A stretch of 39,079 nt of DNA from Verrucomicrobiota bacterium. GTDB lineage: Bacteria > Verrucomicrobiota > Verrucomicrobiia > Opitutales > Opitutaceae. A program made the translations under genes and the position numbers. The stretch lies in contig JAFEGX010000136.1 of assembly GCA_018239675.1 (NCBI GenBank), positions 1 through 39,079 on the forward strand. Direction: 5' to 3'. Positions 1 through 7,891 of this stretch are shown piece by piece (positions within the stretch are counted from its first letter, which is position 1; every line of letters begins with the position of its first letter). The notes below the pieces were generated by a model. It worked only from the letters and a program-made list of their open reading frames with translations. It did no database searches and was not told the DNA's origin.

Positions 1-1
1 C

Positions 2-433
2 GCCCTCCCGTCGTCGCCGGCCCCGCTCCAAGCCGCCCCGGTGCGCACCGCCGCCGCCGAACCGGCCGCCGCCAGCCCGGTGATTGTCGCACCCGTGATC
101 ACCGTGCCGACATTGCCGCCCGCCGCGCCCCCGCCGTCCGAGGCGAAGCCGATCGCCGCCGCGCCGGTGGCCGCCGCCACCCCGCCGCCCGCGGCCGCCA
201 CCCCGTCCCTCGCGCCCTCCGGGCAGGACATCCGCATTCTCACGCTGATCGATGCGCTGCGCGTGACGGGCATCCGGTCGTCCGGCGGCGACAGCAAGGT
301 CCTGATGAACGACCGGGTCTACCGGATCAACGACGTGGTGGACTACGCGCTGGGCCTCCGGCTCACGAGGGTGGCGGCCGACGGCCTGACCTTCACGGAT
401 GCCAACGGCGCGACCTACGTGAAGAACTTCTGA
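2..433 (+). CDS. C-terminal part of a Pro/Ala-rich protein with a small globular tail domain (partial, 5' end outside window)
   Basis: The frame is open from the first bases of the window, so the true start lies upstream; a GTG at 41 is only an internal candidate. About the first 60 visible residues are an Ala/Pro low-complexity linker. They are followed by a compact domain of about 70 residues beginning near SGQDIRILTLIDALRV and ending in NGATYVKNF at the stop. The tail has alternating hydrophobic residues and a VLMNDRVYRINDVVD segment, the look of a small beta-rich periplasmic domain such as those ending pilus or secretion accessory proteins. That likeness is only an impression and I do not recognise the family. 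It lies 27 bp upstream of the sugar transferase on the same strand and could be co-transcribed with it. Confidence 0.6.
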   Translation, partial: ALPSSPAPLQAAPVRTAAAEPAAASPVIVAPVITVPTLPPAAPPPSEAKPIAAAPVAAATPPPAAATPSLAPSGQDIRILTLIDALRVTGIRSSGGDSKVLMNDRVYRINDVVDYALGLRLTRVAADGLTFTDANGATYVKNF

Positions 434-460
434 CCGGCCGGGCGACGGTCCCTCCGCCGC

Positions 461-1843
461 ATGCTCACCCATTTCCAGCGCACCCGCCGCCGCTTGTTCC
501 AGGTCGCCGACGGCTGCCTGTTCGTCATCGCGCTGCTCGCCGCGTATTACTTCCGCGCCGCCGGCGCCGGCTGGTTCGGGTGGGAGCCGCTTGAGGAGAT
601 CCAGCATTATCTCCTGCTGGTCCCGGTGGTGGGTCTGCTCGGGCCGGCCGTGCTGTCCGGCCAGGGCTTTTACGAGCCACCGCGGCCGCCCCACCGGCTG
701 CGCGCGCTGTTCGCCATCCTCCGCAGCTGCACGTTCACCGTCGTCGGGCTGATCCTGGCGCTGTTCATCCTGCGCATCCAGTTCGCCCGCTCCGTCATCA
801 TCTTCGTCGGCGGCATCGGCGCCACGCTCGTCTTCCTGCGCTACGAGCTGTCGTACCGCTTGCTCTCGCGCCACTTCGCCCAGGCCCAGCTGCGCCGCCG
901 GGCCGTGTGGGTCGGCCGCGCCGCCGAGAACGCCCAGCTGCGCACCGCCCTCACCCGGACCGAGCGCGAGACGCTCGAGGATTCCGGCGACTTCGATCCG
1001 GCGGTCCAGCCGCTGGCCGATTTTGTCCGGCTCCTCCACGAGCACGCGGTCAACGTCGTGATCCTGAATCTCGCCGGCACCGACCGCGCCCAGGCGTCGC
1101 AGGTGCTGCTGGCCTGCGCCGACGAGGGCGTCGAAGTGGTGGTGCGCACCGGACTCTCGACACTCCCGACGCCCCAGGTCGCCGTCGACCAATTCGGCGG
1201 CGAGGCGGTGTTTTATTACCGCGCCCAGTCGGCGGCGCTCGGCCACCTGTTCATCAAGCAGGCGCTCGATTACGCGCTCGCCGCCCTCCTGCTGGTGATC
1301 CTGGCGCCCCTGCTGCTCCTGATCGGCCTGGCCGTCCGGCTCACCTCCCCCGGCCCCGCGATCTATCGCCAGGTCCGGGCCGGGCTCAACGGCCGGTCCT
1401 TCCACATGATCAAGTTCCGCTCGATGCGCCTCGACGCCGAGCAGCTGCAGGCCAGCCTCGCGCACCGCAATGAGATGAAGGGTCCCGTCTTCAAGGTCAC
1501 CGACGATCCCCGCGTCACACCGTTCGGCCGCTTCCTGCGGCGGCATAGCCTCGACGAGCTGCCGCAGCTGTGGAACGTCCTGCGCGGCGAGATGAGCCTC
1601 GTGGGCCCGCGCCCGCTGCCGATCGAGGAGGTGAAGCGGTTTGACCAGGACACCCACCGCCGCCGCCTCAGCGTGAAACCGGGGCTCACGTGCCTCTGGC
1701 AGGTCAGCGGCCGCAATGACATCGCCGACTTCGCCGACTGGGTGCGCCTCGACCTCGCCTACATCGACCAGTGGTCGCTCTGGCTCGATTTCAAGATCCT
1801 GCTGCTTACCATTCCCGTGGCCGTGTTCGGCCGCGGGAAGTGA
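461..1843 (+). CDS. Polyprenyl glycosylphosphotransferase (WcaJ/WbaP-type sugar transferase)
   Basis: This is an inner-membrane enzyme that transfers a sugar-1-phosphate from a nucleotide sugar to undecaprenyl phosphate, the first step of exopolysaccharide or O-antigen repeat assembly. The 460-residue length fits the full-length family. The N-terminal third carries several hydrophobic segments (roughly residues 15-130) and the middle is a CoA-binding-like region. The C-terminal catalytic domain begins with a membrane segment near residue 267 and contains KFRSM, DELPQLWNVLRGEMSLVGPRP and KPGLTCLWQVSGRN, all hallmarks of the bacterial sugar transferase domain. The sugar specificity cannot be read from sequence. 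No glycosyltransferase genes follow; the gene converges on polX. Its stop codon lies at the edge of the inverted-repeat element at 1840-1963. The ATG at 461 has no Shine-Dalgarno and follows a C-rich leader. Confidence 0.93.
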   Translation: MLTHFQRTRRRLFQVADGCLFVIALLAAYYFRAAGAGWFGWEPLEEIQHYLLLVPVVGLLGPAVLSGQGFYEPPRPPHRLRALFAILRSCTFTVVGLILALFILRIQFARSVIIFVGGIGATLVFLRYELSYRLLSRHFAQAQLRRRAVWVGRAAENAQLRTALTRTERETLEDSGDFDPAVQPLADFVRLLHEHAVNVVILNLAGTDRAQASQVLLACADEGVEVVVRTGLSTLPTPQVAVDQFGGEAVFYYRAQSAALGHLFIKQALDYALAALLLVILAPLLLLIGLAVRLTSPGPAIYRQVRAGLNGRSFHMIKFRSMRLDAEQLQASLAHRNEMKGPVFKVTDDPRVTPFGRFLRRHSLDELPQLWNVLRGEMSLVGPRPLPIEEVKRFDQDTHRRRLSVKPGLTCLWQVSGRNDIADFADWVRLDLAYIDQWSLWLDFKILLLTIPVAVFGRGK

Positions 1844-1963
1844 CGAGTGACAAGGGACGAGTTGACACTTGCACGGGCCTTCGTCCCGGGCGGCTAGTTC
1901 CAAAGTGGTTTGAGCGCTAGCCAGGCTCGTCACTCGTCACTTGTCCCTTGTCACTCGTCATTT
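1840..1963. repeat. Fold-back element with AGTGACR heptads between convergent genes
   Basis: The left arm (about 1840-1865) reads as consecutive 7-mers AGTGACG/AGTGACA/AGGGACG/AGTTGAC. The right arm (about 1929-1963) is the inverse of the same array, giving an imperfect hairpin with a loop of about 60 nt. The element contains the TGA of the sugar transferase on one side and the TGA of polX on the other, so both genes end inside it. It could work as a bidirectional transcription terminator, although no long T-run is present. An adjoining 20-bp perfect palindrome at 1962-1981 lies within the last polX codons. Confidence 0.75.
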
Positions 1964-3774
1964 GCCGCCTGCAGGCGGCAAGTGACGTCCTTCAGCGCGC
2001 GGGTGTTGAAGACATTTTCCTTCGTGAGCCAGCCCTTGCGGGCGGCGTTCACGCCGGCGCGCACATGCTCGAGGCCGGACGTCTCGTGGGCGTCGGGGTT
2101 GATTGACGTCAGCAGGCCTTTCTCGGCGGCCTTGCGCCAAAGGCGCCAGTCCATGTCCAGCCGCCACGGGCTCGCGTTCAACTCGATGATGACGTCGTTC
2201 GCGATCGCGGCGTCGATCACCTTCGCGGCATCCACCCGGTAGCCCTCGCGCCGAAGCAGCAGCCGGCCGGTAAGGTGACCGAGCATCGTGGTGTGCGGGT
2301 GCTCGACCGCGCGGATGATTCGCCGCGTCATCGTCGCCTCGTCCTGCGTGAAGACGTTGTGCACCGACACCACGACGTAATCGAGTCGCGCCAGGAGGTC
2401 GTCGTCGTAGTCGAGCTTGCCGTCCGGCAGCACGTCGCACTCGACGCCCGCGAACACGTGGGTCCGGAACCGGCGCGAGGCGTTCAGCGCGCGAATCTCC
2501 TCCACCTGCTTGAGCAGCCGCTCCTCGCTGAGCCCGTTGGCCTGGAAGCTCGCCTTGGAGTGATCCGCGATGCCGAGGTATTCCCAGCCCAGCGCCTCGG
2601 CCGCGGCCGCCATCTCCGTCAGCGTGTTTCGGCCGTCCGACGCGGTCGTGTGATTGTGAAACGCCCCGCGGAGATCCGTCAGCTCCACTAGCCGAGGCAA
2701 CTCGCCCTGCTCCGCGGCCTCAATCTCCCCCAGCCCCTCGCGGAGCTCCGGCGGAATGAAATGGAGGCCGAGCGCCGCGAACAGGTCCGTTTCGGTCCCC
2801 AGTTCCCACTGTCCCCCTCCGCCGTCGGGTTTTTCCTTTCCCCCGGATTTTCCCGCCGCCCCACGTTTCTTCTTTTCCTCGGCCGCCTTCTCCTTCGCGG
2901 TGCCCTCACCCTCGGCCGGCACCAGACCCCACTCGCTGAGGCTCAGCCCTCGCGCCAGGGCCCGCTGGCGCATCTGCACGTTGTGGTCCTTCGAGCCGGT
3001 GAAATGGTGGAGCGCGAAGACGAACTGGTCGTCCGGCACGATGCGGAGGTCGGCCTGGAGCCCGCCCTCAAACCGCACGCTCGACTTCGTCTCCCCGCGT
3101 GCGGTCACCTCCTTCACGCCGGCCAGCCCGGTGAACCAGGCCATGATCGGCTCCGGTTCGCTGGCACCCACGATGAAATCCAGGTCGCCAACCGTCTCCA
3201 GGCCGCGCCGCAGGCTGCCGGCCGCTTCCGCCCGGACCACCTGGGGAAGCTGGCGCAGTCCCGCCACGATCGGCGCCGCGATTTCGTGGGCCTCCCACCA
3301 GAGGTGCCGCCGACCGTAGGCCTCGCGATTCCGGATGCCGGCGAGGATCTTTTCCTGGGTCTTTTCGCCGAAGCCCTCCAGCTCCGCGACCTTGCCCTCC
3401 TGGCACGCCGTGGTCAGCGCGGCGATGCTGGCAACGCCCAGCCGGTCGTGCAGCGCCCGGATCTTCTTCGGGCCGAGGCCGGGGATCTGGAGCAGCTCGA
3501 CGAACCCCGGCTCGATCGAGGCCTTGAGCTTGTCGTAGAACTCGAGCCGGCCGGTGGTGTGCAGTTCCGTGATCTTCTGGGCCAGCGCCTCGCCGATGCC
3601 CTTCACGGACTCGAGCTGCTCCGCGGCGATCAGCCGAGCGAGTTCCCCTTCCTCGATCGCCTCGAGGGCGCGGGCGCCGGTCAGGTAGGCCCGGATCTTG
3701 AAGGGATTCTCGCCCTTCAGCTCCAGCAGCGTGCCGATGTCGGACAACACGTCGGCGATCTCGTTCTTGGTCAT
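1951..3774 (-). CDS. polX: DNA polymerase X family protein with PHP domain
   Basis: Bacterial PolX fills short gaps in DNA repair, and its PHP domain supplies Mn-dependent 3'-5' exonuclease or AP-endonuclease activity. Starting at the ATG at 3774 ([10 protein letters not shown]) gives 607 residues. The N-terminal 150 residues carry helix-hairpin-helix repeats ([17 protein letters not shown]). The polymerase motif [15 protein letters not shown] (near residue 187) supplies two catalytic Asp and ADLRIV (near 243) the third. The PHP domain (about 370-590) shows [31 protein letters not shown] and NPDAHE, so the metal ligands look complete. A lysine/glycine-rich low-complexity insert of about 40 residues (around 280-320) separates polymerase and PHP parts and explains the extra length over the usual 570-575. 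A longer reading frame extends upstream to 3966, but the family starts at MTKNEIA. The last codons fall inside a repeat element. Confidence 0.94.
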   Translation of the reverse strand: MTKNEIADVLSDIGTLLELKGENPFKIRAYLTGARALEAIEEGELARLIAAEQLESVKGIGEALAQKITELHTTGRLEFYDKLKASIEPGFVELLQIPGLGPKKIRALHDRLGVASIAALTTACQEGKVAELEGFGEKTQEKILAGIRNREAYGRRHLWWEAHEIAAPIVAGLRQLPQVVRAEAAGSLRRGLETVGDLDFIVGASEPEPIMAWFTGLAGVKEVTARGETKSSVRFEGGLQADLRIVPDDQFVFALHHFTGSKDHNVQMRQRALARGLSLSEWGLVPAEGEGTAKEKAAEEKKKRGAAGKSGGKEKPDGGGGQWELGTETDLFAALGLHFIPPELREGLGEIEAAEQGELPRLVELTDLRGAFHNHTTASDGRNTLTEMAAAAEALGWEYLGIADHSKASFQANGLSEERLLKQVEEIRALNASRRFRTHVFAGVECDVLPDGKLDYDDDLLARLDYVVVSVHNVFTQDEATMTRRIIRAVEHPHTTMLGHLTGRLLLRREGYRVDAAKVIDAAIANDVIIELNASPWRLDMDWRLWRKAAEKGLLTSINPDAHETSGLEHVRAGVNAARKGWLTKENVFNTRALKDVTCRLQAANDE

Positions 3775-3892
3775 GGCGGGGATTCCAGCAGCCGGCGGCC
3801 GGCTTTCAGCAAGAAAACGCACCCGGGCCGGTTTTGCCACCGCAAGATTCCTGAGCTGACAGGCCCCCGCCGATCGCTGATAGCTTTCGCCC

Positions 3893-4300
3893 ATGCCCTT
3901 CGTCCACTCCCGCACCATCCGCCTGGCCGACACCGACGCGGCCGGCGTCGTGTTCTTTGCGCGCACCTACGCGCTGTGCCACGAGGCCTACGAGGAGGCG
4001 CTGGCGCAGGCGGGCATGGATCTGAAGGGCTTCCTGGGTAGCGACGACCTGATCATCCCGATCGCGAAGAGCAGCGCGGAATACCTTCGCCCCCTGCACT
4101 GCGGCGACCGCGTCGCCATCAGCGTGAAACCCTCGTTGCTCACTCCGCATTCCTTCGCGGTCGACTACGAGATCACGCGGCTGGGCCGGCCCGACAAGCT
4201 CGCCGCCCGCGTCCGGACGGAGCACGTGGCCTCGTCGCTCGCCAAGCGCGAGCGCCTCAAGCTGCCCCCGTCTCTCGTCGCCTGGATCCAGACCGGCTGA
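3893..4300 (+). CDS. Hotdog-fold acyl-CoA thioesterase, probable DHNA-CoA hydrolase
   Basis: This 135-residue single-domain hotdog thioesterase belongs to the 4-hydroxybenzoyl-CoA thioesterase/YbgC type. The N-terminal signature [20 protein letters not shown] contains the catalytic Asp and the long helix start typical of the family. Because menC and menE lie about 1 kb away, the likely substrate is 1,4-dihydroxy-2-naphthoyl-CoA in menaquinone synthesis; that assignment rests on context and is inference. A general YbgC-like role remains possible. The gene is divergent from polX with a 118-bp gap. The ATG at 3893 follows a C-rich leader (TTTCGCCC) and has no Shine-Dalgarno. The last codons and stop resemble the start of the tandem repeats that follow. 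Confidence 0.85.
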   Translation: MPFVHSRTIRLADTDAAGVVFFARTYALCHEAYEEALAQAGMDLKGFLGSDDLIIPIAKSSAEYLRPLHCGDRVAISVKPSLLTPHSFAVDYEITRLGRPDKLAARVRTEHVASSLAKRERLKLPPSLVAWIQTG

Positions 4301-4750
4301 ATCCCCCACCGGCCCGCTCTGCGCCCCCTCCCTTCGTGTCACTTATTGCGTGAGACGGCGGCGGGTGCGCCGGCCGAGCTTCGGTTCGGGTGGAGTCACC
4401 GGGCGCGTCGTTCTCCCAGTACGGGCGGCTCCCATTGTCCCGGCCATCACTGCGCTGATCCCGACTGGCTGAAATTCCCCACCCGCCGGCTCCGCGTGCC
4501 GCCCACCCTTGTGTCACTTATTGCGTGTCACAAGGGCGGGTGCGGAGGCCGGGCTTCGCTCCGGGTGGAGACACTGGGCTCGTCGTTCTCCCAGCACGGG
4601 CGGCTTCCGTTGCGCAGCCATCCTTGCCTAGATCCGGGCGGACGGAATCCCGCACGCGCCCTCCCTCGTGCCGCCCGCGCTCGTGTCACTCAATGCGTGA
4701 CACGTCGGAGAACGGACTGGGCGGGAGGCACTTCGGTTGGGGAGGAGGCG
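4284..4750. repeat. About 2.6 tandem copies of a ~173-bp unit containing a central palindrome
   Basis: The non-coding stretch 4301-4764 consists almost wholly of a tandem repeat. Units start at about 4284, 4456 and 4631 at matching GATCC-containing sequences. The first begins inside the 3' end of the thioesterase gene, whose GGCTGA stop region is echoed in unit 2. Each unit holds a palindrome of form CGTGTCAC, 7-nt loop, GTGACACG. It is perfect in unit 3 and has about one mismatch in units 1 and 2. In unit 2 the pairing extends imperfectly outward to roughly 30 bp per arm. Each unit also has an internal GTCGTTCTCCCAG-type block. No credible gene lies here. Confidence 0.8.
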
Positions 4751-4764
4751 CCTGAGGCTTTCGC

Positions 4765-5292
4765 CTAGCGGCCGGGCGTCGCGAGTTCCGGATTCGGCGA
4801 CAATTTTGCCTGGCGGAGGATTTCGCGCCACAACTGGAGTCGCTCCACCTCGGCGAGGCCCGGACGGACGTGGTACGCCAGCATGTAGACGCCGTCGGGT
4901 CCCGGCACGAAGCGGCGGATGCTCTGCTCGCGCGCGAAAAACGAGGTGTAGCTGACCGTGATGGAACCGTCGGGGTCGTCTTCCTCCTTGAGGGTCATCC
5001 CAGGGTCCGCCTTCAGCATCCGTTCCTTCCATCTGGCGACATATTCAGCCAGGGGGCGGCGGAAAAACACCACCTGCTGCGCCACCATCTCTTTCCAGGC
5101 GTTGAGGTCATCGCCGGCCGGGACAAACTCGGCCACGAGGCCCCGCGCACTCCCGTCGAGCCTCTTGAGTTCCCATTTTTTCGGGTCCAGGTCCTGCTTC
5201 CAGCTCATCGCCATCAGCGGCGTCGGCACCGCGGCCCGGACGGGCACGAGGACCAGGGCAAGGAGCAGGGTTAATCGCAGCAGCGTTTTCAT
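4765..5292 (-). CDS. Secreted protein of unknown function downstream of menE
   Basis: The protein has 175 residues and starts at the ATG at 5292. The first 20 or so residues are a classical signal peptide (MKTLLRLTLLLALVLVPVRA), so export to the periplasm is expected. The mature part has no motif I recognise. It is mixed charged and aromatic, with WKQDLDPKKWELKRL near its start and a GPDGVYMLAYHVRPG segment near the end. It follows menE on the same strand after 14 bp, so the two are probably co-transcribed, but nothing ties it to menaquinone synthesis. The reading frame stays open far upstream through menE, which is coincidental. The stop lies just before the tandem-repeat block. Confidence 0.75.
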   Translation of the reverse strand: MKTLLRLTLLLALVLVPVRAAVPTPLMAMSWKQDLDPKKWELKRLDGSARGLVAEFVPAGDDLNAWKEMVAQQVVFFRRPLAEYVARWKERMLKADPGMTLKEEDDPDGSITVSYTSFFAREQSIRRFVPGPDGVYMLAYHVRPGLAEVERLQLWREILRQAKLSPNPELATPGR

Positions 5293-5306
5293 CGAGATCC
5301 AGGGAG

Positions 5307-6437
5307 TTATCGCAGGGCCGCCAGCAGCGCCGCGCGGTTGATTTTTCCCTGCGCGTTGCGCGGCCAGGGAGTGATGGGCACGAGGCGCTTGGGCCGCTGG
5401 TGCGGCGCGAGCGCGGCCAGCGTTGCCCGCACCCGGCCCGCATCCGGCGCCGCTCCGCCGCCCGGGTAGCACGCCACCACCGCCTCGCCCCACTCCGGGT
5501 CGGGGACTCCGAGCACCGCCACGTCGGCAAACTCGCCGCACGCCCGGAGCGCGGCCTCGACCTCGATCGGCTGGACTTTCTTGCCGCCGGTGATGATGGC
5601 GGCATCGCGGCGCCCAAGCACCTGCAGCCGGCCCAGGCGGTCGAGCATCCCCAGGTCCTGTGTCTCGAACTCCCGGTTCTCGCTGCGCGCCGGAAAATAG
5701 CCGCGAAACACCGACTCGCCCGTAATCCGCACCAGGCCATCGTCGCCGATCCGGATCGTGGCATGCGGCATCGCGCGGCCGCAGCTTCGGTCGCCGGCCA
5801 GAAACTCCTCGGGCCGCTGGGCGGCCACCATCGCCGCAGTCTCGGTCATGCCGTAGCTCAGCACCACGGGCAGGCGCGCCTCCGCCGCCTGCTCGGCCAG
5901 GGCCGGCCAGGTCGGACCACCACCCAGGAAGATGACCCGGAACCGCGTCAGCCGGGACCGTCCAGCCTCGCTGCCCAGCAGACGCTGCAGCTGGGTTGGG
6001 ACGAGGGACAGCACCCAGTCGCCCGGCCCGAGGTCGGGCCACCGGCCGGCCTCGAGTTCCTTCCAGCTCCAGTCGCGATGGGTTCCGCCCGTCGCCGCGC
6101 ACCGAACCCGCGCCATGAGGCCGCTCACGTGGTGCGGCGGCAGGACGCCGACGGCGTTGACCCGATCCAGGCCAAAATGGGCACAAAATCCCCGGACCGC
6201 CGCAGTCAGGGTCCGCTCGTCGTGACGCGCGAACTTCAGCCCGCCGCTGGTACCCCCGGTCGGGATGCACAGCCAGCCGGCCTCCGACGAAGCCCGGGGC
6301 CGGTCGGCGGGCGCCAGCGCGGCCAGCGCCGCGCGCGCGGATTCGGACCACGCGGAATCCGTGAGAAACACATGCCCGGCCCGCTCAACCGCACAACCGG
6401 TGTCGCGCAGCAGGCGAATCAGGTCAGCGCGTTCCAT
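5307..6437 (-). CDS. menE: o-Succinylbenzoate-CoA ligase (AMP-binding)
   Basis: MenE adenylates o-succinylbenzoate and attaches CoA in the menaquinone pathway. The 376 residues show the adenylate-forming motifs in order: phosphate loop PTGGTSGGLKFA (about 59-70), LGGG and SYGMTETAAM in the core, QDLGMLD (a variant of the usual TGD motif), the hinge RRDAAIITGGKKVQPIEVE, and the C-terminal lysine segment NAQGKINRAALL. It is shorter than the roughly 450-residue enterobacterial enzyme, with a reduced N-terminus. Its start overlaps the end of menC by 19 bp, and a GGAGG lies just upstream of the ATG inside menC, one of the few clear Shine-Dalgarno sites in the window. The menC neighbour makes the substrate assignment strong. 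Confidence 0.92.
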   Translation of the reverse strand: MERADLIRLLRDTGCAVERAGHVFLTDSAWSESARAALAALAPADRPRASSEAGWLCIPTGGTSGGLKFARHDERTLTAAVRGFCAHFGLDRVNAVGVLPPHHVSGLMARVRCAATGGTHRDWSWKELEAGRWPDLGPGDWVLSLVPTQLQRLLGSEAGRSRLTRFRVIFLGGGPTWPALAEQAAEARLPVVLSYGMTETAAMVAAQRPEEFLAGDRSCGRAMPHATIRIGDDGLVRITGESVFRGYFPARSENREFETQDLGMLDRLGRLQVLGRRDAAIITGGKKVQPIEVEAALRACGEFADVAVLGVPDPEWGEAVVACYPGGGAAPDAGRVRATLAALAPHQRPKRLVPITPWPRNAQGKINRAALLAALR

Positions 6438-7426
6438 ATGGCCTCCGGGTTGATGCGCTCGAGGTCGTCCCAGCGGATGAACGGCGTCGTGACCAGGCCG
6501 TCAAAGCGTGCGTCGGCAAAGAGCGGCCAGACGCCAAACCCCACCGCGCGCCGTTCGCCCGTCCACGCAAACGCGGCGCGCAGCGCCTGGCGGGCCCCCA
6601 GCGCGGTCTCCAGCGCCGACGAGAACACCACGGCCGCCTTCGCCTCGAGGAGCGCGTCCAATGCCCCGGCGACATTCGCCAGCAGCGAGGGTTTCACCAC
6701 GTAGACGCCGGGCCAGCCCGCCGCGAGCCAGCGCTCGAGGTCGCCCTCCCCGGCAATCGATTCGTCGAGGGCGATGGGCGTCGGATAGTCGCCCGCCAGG
6801 CCCAGCAGCAGGTCGGTCGCGTCGGCGGCCTCCGCCGGCACCGGCTGTTCCACATGCTCCACCGGGCGATCGGCGCACCGGTCGAGCCAGCGCTCGGCCT
6901 GGCGGCGATCCCAGGCGCCGTTGGCGTCGAGGCGCAGCTGGCCGCCGCCCGGCAGCGCCGCGCAGACATCGTCGAGCAGGCCGAGCTCGTCCGCGACGGT
7001 CTCGACCCCGACCTTCCACTTGAAGATCCGGAAACCCGCCTCGGCCCGGGCCGGGATCGCCGCCAACGCGGCGCGTCCGGCCGGCAGGAGCGCCGCCACG
7101 CCCAGCGGCGCCGGCGGATCGCGGTGCCCGCTGGAGGGCGCCAGTGCGGCCGCGAGCGCGTGGCGCAGGCAGCCCAGATGCGACGCCACCGCGGTCAGGC
7201 GCTCGACTGTAACCTGCTCGCCCAGGCCGCGGCAGACCGTCTCGATCTCGTTGGCGGTCTCGGTGCCGTACCACGGGATCGGCGCGGCTTCGCCGTAACC
7301 GGCGCGCCCGCCCTCGTCCGTGAGCCGGACCAGCACGCCTTCGCGCTCGCTCCACGGCCCCTGCGACGTCCGGAGCGGCAGCCGGAACGGGAGGCAGTAG
7401 CGGCGATACTCGAAGCGGTACTGCAT
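6419..7426 (-). CDS. menC: o-Succinylbenzoate synthase (enolase superfamily)
   Basis: MenC dehydrates SHCHC to o-succinylbenzoate. The sequence carries the enolase-superfamily barrel motifs: FKWKVG (KxK catalytic lysine), LRLDANGAW (metal-binding Asp), VEHVEQPV (metal-binding Glu), IALDESIA (Asp/Glu) and VVKPSL (second catalytic lysine). About 335 residues is normal for the family. I chose the ATG at 7426; an in-frame TTG two codons upstream (7432) is also possible. It is the first gene of a menC-menE unit and overlaps menE by 19 bp. menF, menD, menH, menB and menA are not in this window. Confidence 0.92.
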   Translation of the reverse strand: MQYRFEYRRYCLPFRLPLRTSQGPWSEREGVLVRLTDEGGRAGYGEAAPIPWYGTETANEIETVCRGLGEQVTVERLTAVASHLGCLRHALAAALAPSSGHRDPPAPLGVAALLPAGRAALAAIPARAEAGFRIFKWKVGVETVADELGLLDDVCAALPGGGQLRLDANGAWDRRQAERWLDRCADRPVEHVEQPVPAEAADATDLLLGLAGDYPTPIALDESIAGEGDLERWLAAGWPGVYVVKPSLLANVAGALDALLEAKAAVVFSSALETALGARQALRAAFAWTGERRAVGFGVWPLFADARFDGLVTTPFIRWDDLERINPEAIWNALT

Positions 7427-7465
7427 GCGCAAACGGTCGTGAGGCGGGCGGGCCGGTGCAAGCCG

Positions 7466-7891
7466 TCAGTCCTGCTCCAGGCGCTTTCCCATGCTGGCCA
7501 CCGGATCGACGACGAACCCGAGCCGTTCGTAGAACGCGATGACCTGCCGATTTGTCTCGCGCACCTGGAGATTGATTTTCGCGCAACCGACACCGCGGAG
7601 GATCCGTTCCGCCTCGTCCATGAGCAGCCGGCCGAGTCCGTTGCGCTGGTAGCGCGGCGCGACCGCCAGGAGGTTGATCCAGCCCCGGTGGCCCTCGTAT
7701 CCGACCATGCAGGTGGCCGCGACCCGGCCGCCCACCTCGCCGACGAGGAACCAATCGCCGTTCACCCTGAGTTTTCGCGCGATGTCCTTCCGGGGATCGC
7801 TCCAGCGCAGCATGGCGCATTCGCGCCAGAGCGCGACGACCTCGGCCTCGTCGGCCTCGCGATACGGACGGATCAGCATGGTGGTCTTCAT
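7466..7891 (-). CDS. GNAT family N-acetyltransferase (YpeA-like)
   Basis: This 141-residue GNAT enzyme starts MKTTMLIRPYREADEAEVVA. The acetyl-CoA binding signature is visible as LAVAPRYQRNGLGRLLMDEAE, followed by the NLQVRETNRQVIAFYERLGF block typical of YpeA/RimI-like acetyltransferases. The acceptor substrate is unknown. Its ATG overlaps the stop of the upstream sialidase-like gene as ATGA (7888-7891), so the two are translationally coupled. An open frame runs on upstream to 8365 but is the shadow of the sialidase gene. It ends 39 bp before menC and may be transcribed together with menC-menE. Confidence 0.88.
   Translation of the reverse strand: MKTTMLIRPYREADEAEVVALWRECAMLRWSDPRKDIARKLRVNGDWFLVGEVGGRVAATCMVGYEGHRGWINLLAVAPRYQRNGLGRLLMDEAERILRGVGCAKINLQVRETNRQVIAFYERLGFVVDPVASMGKRLEQD

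Noticed and set aside
4301..4764. Several open frames in the tandem-repeat block
   Set aside because: They follow the repeat period, lack family features and exist on both strands because of high GC content.
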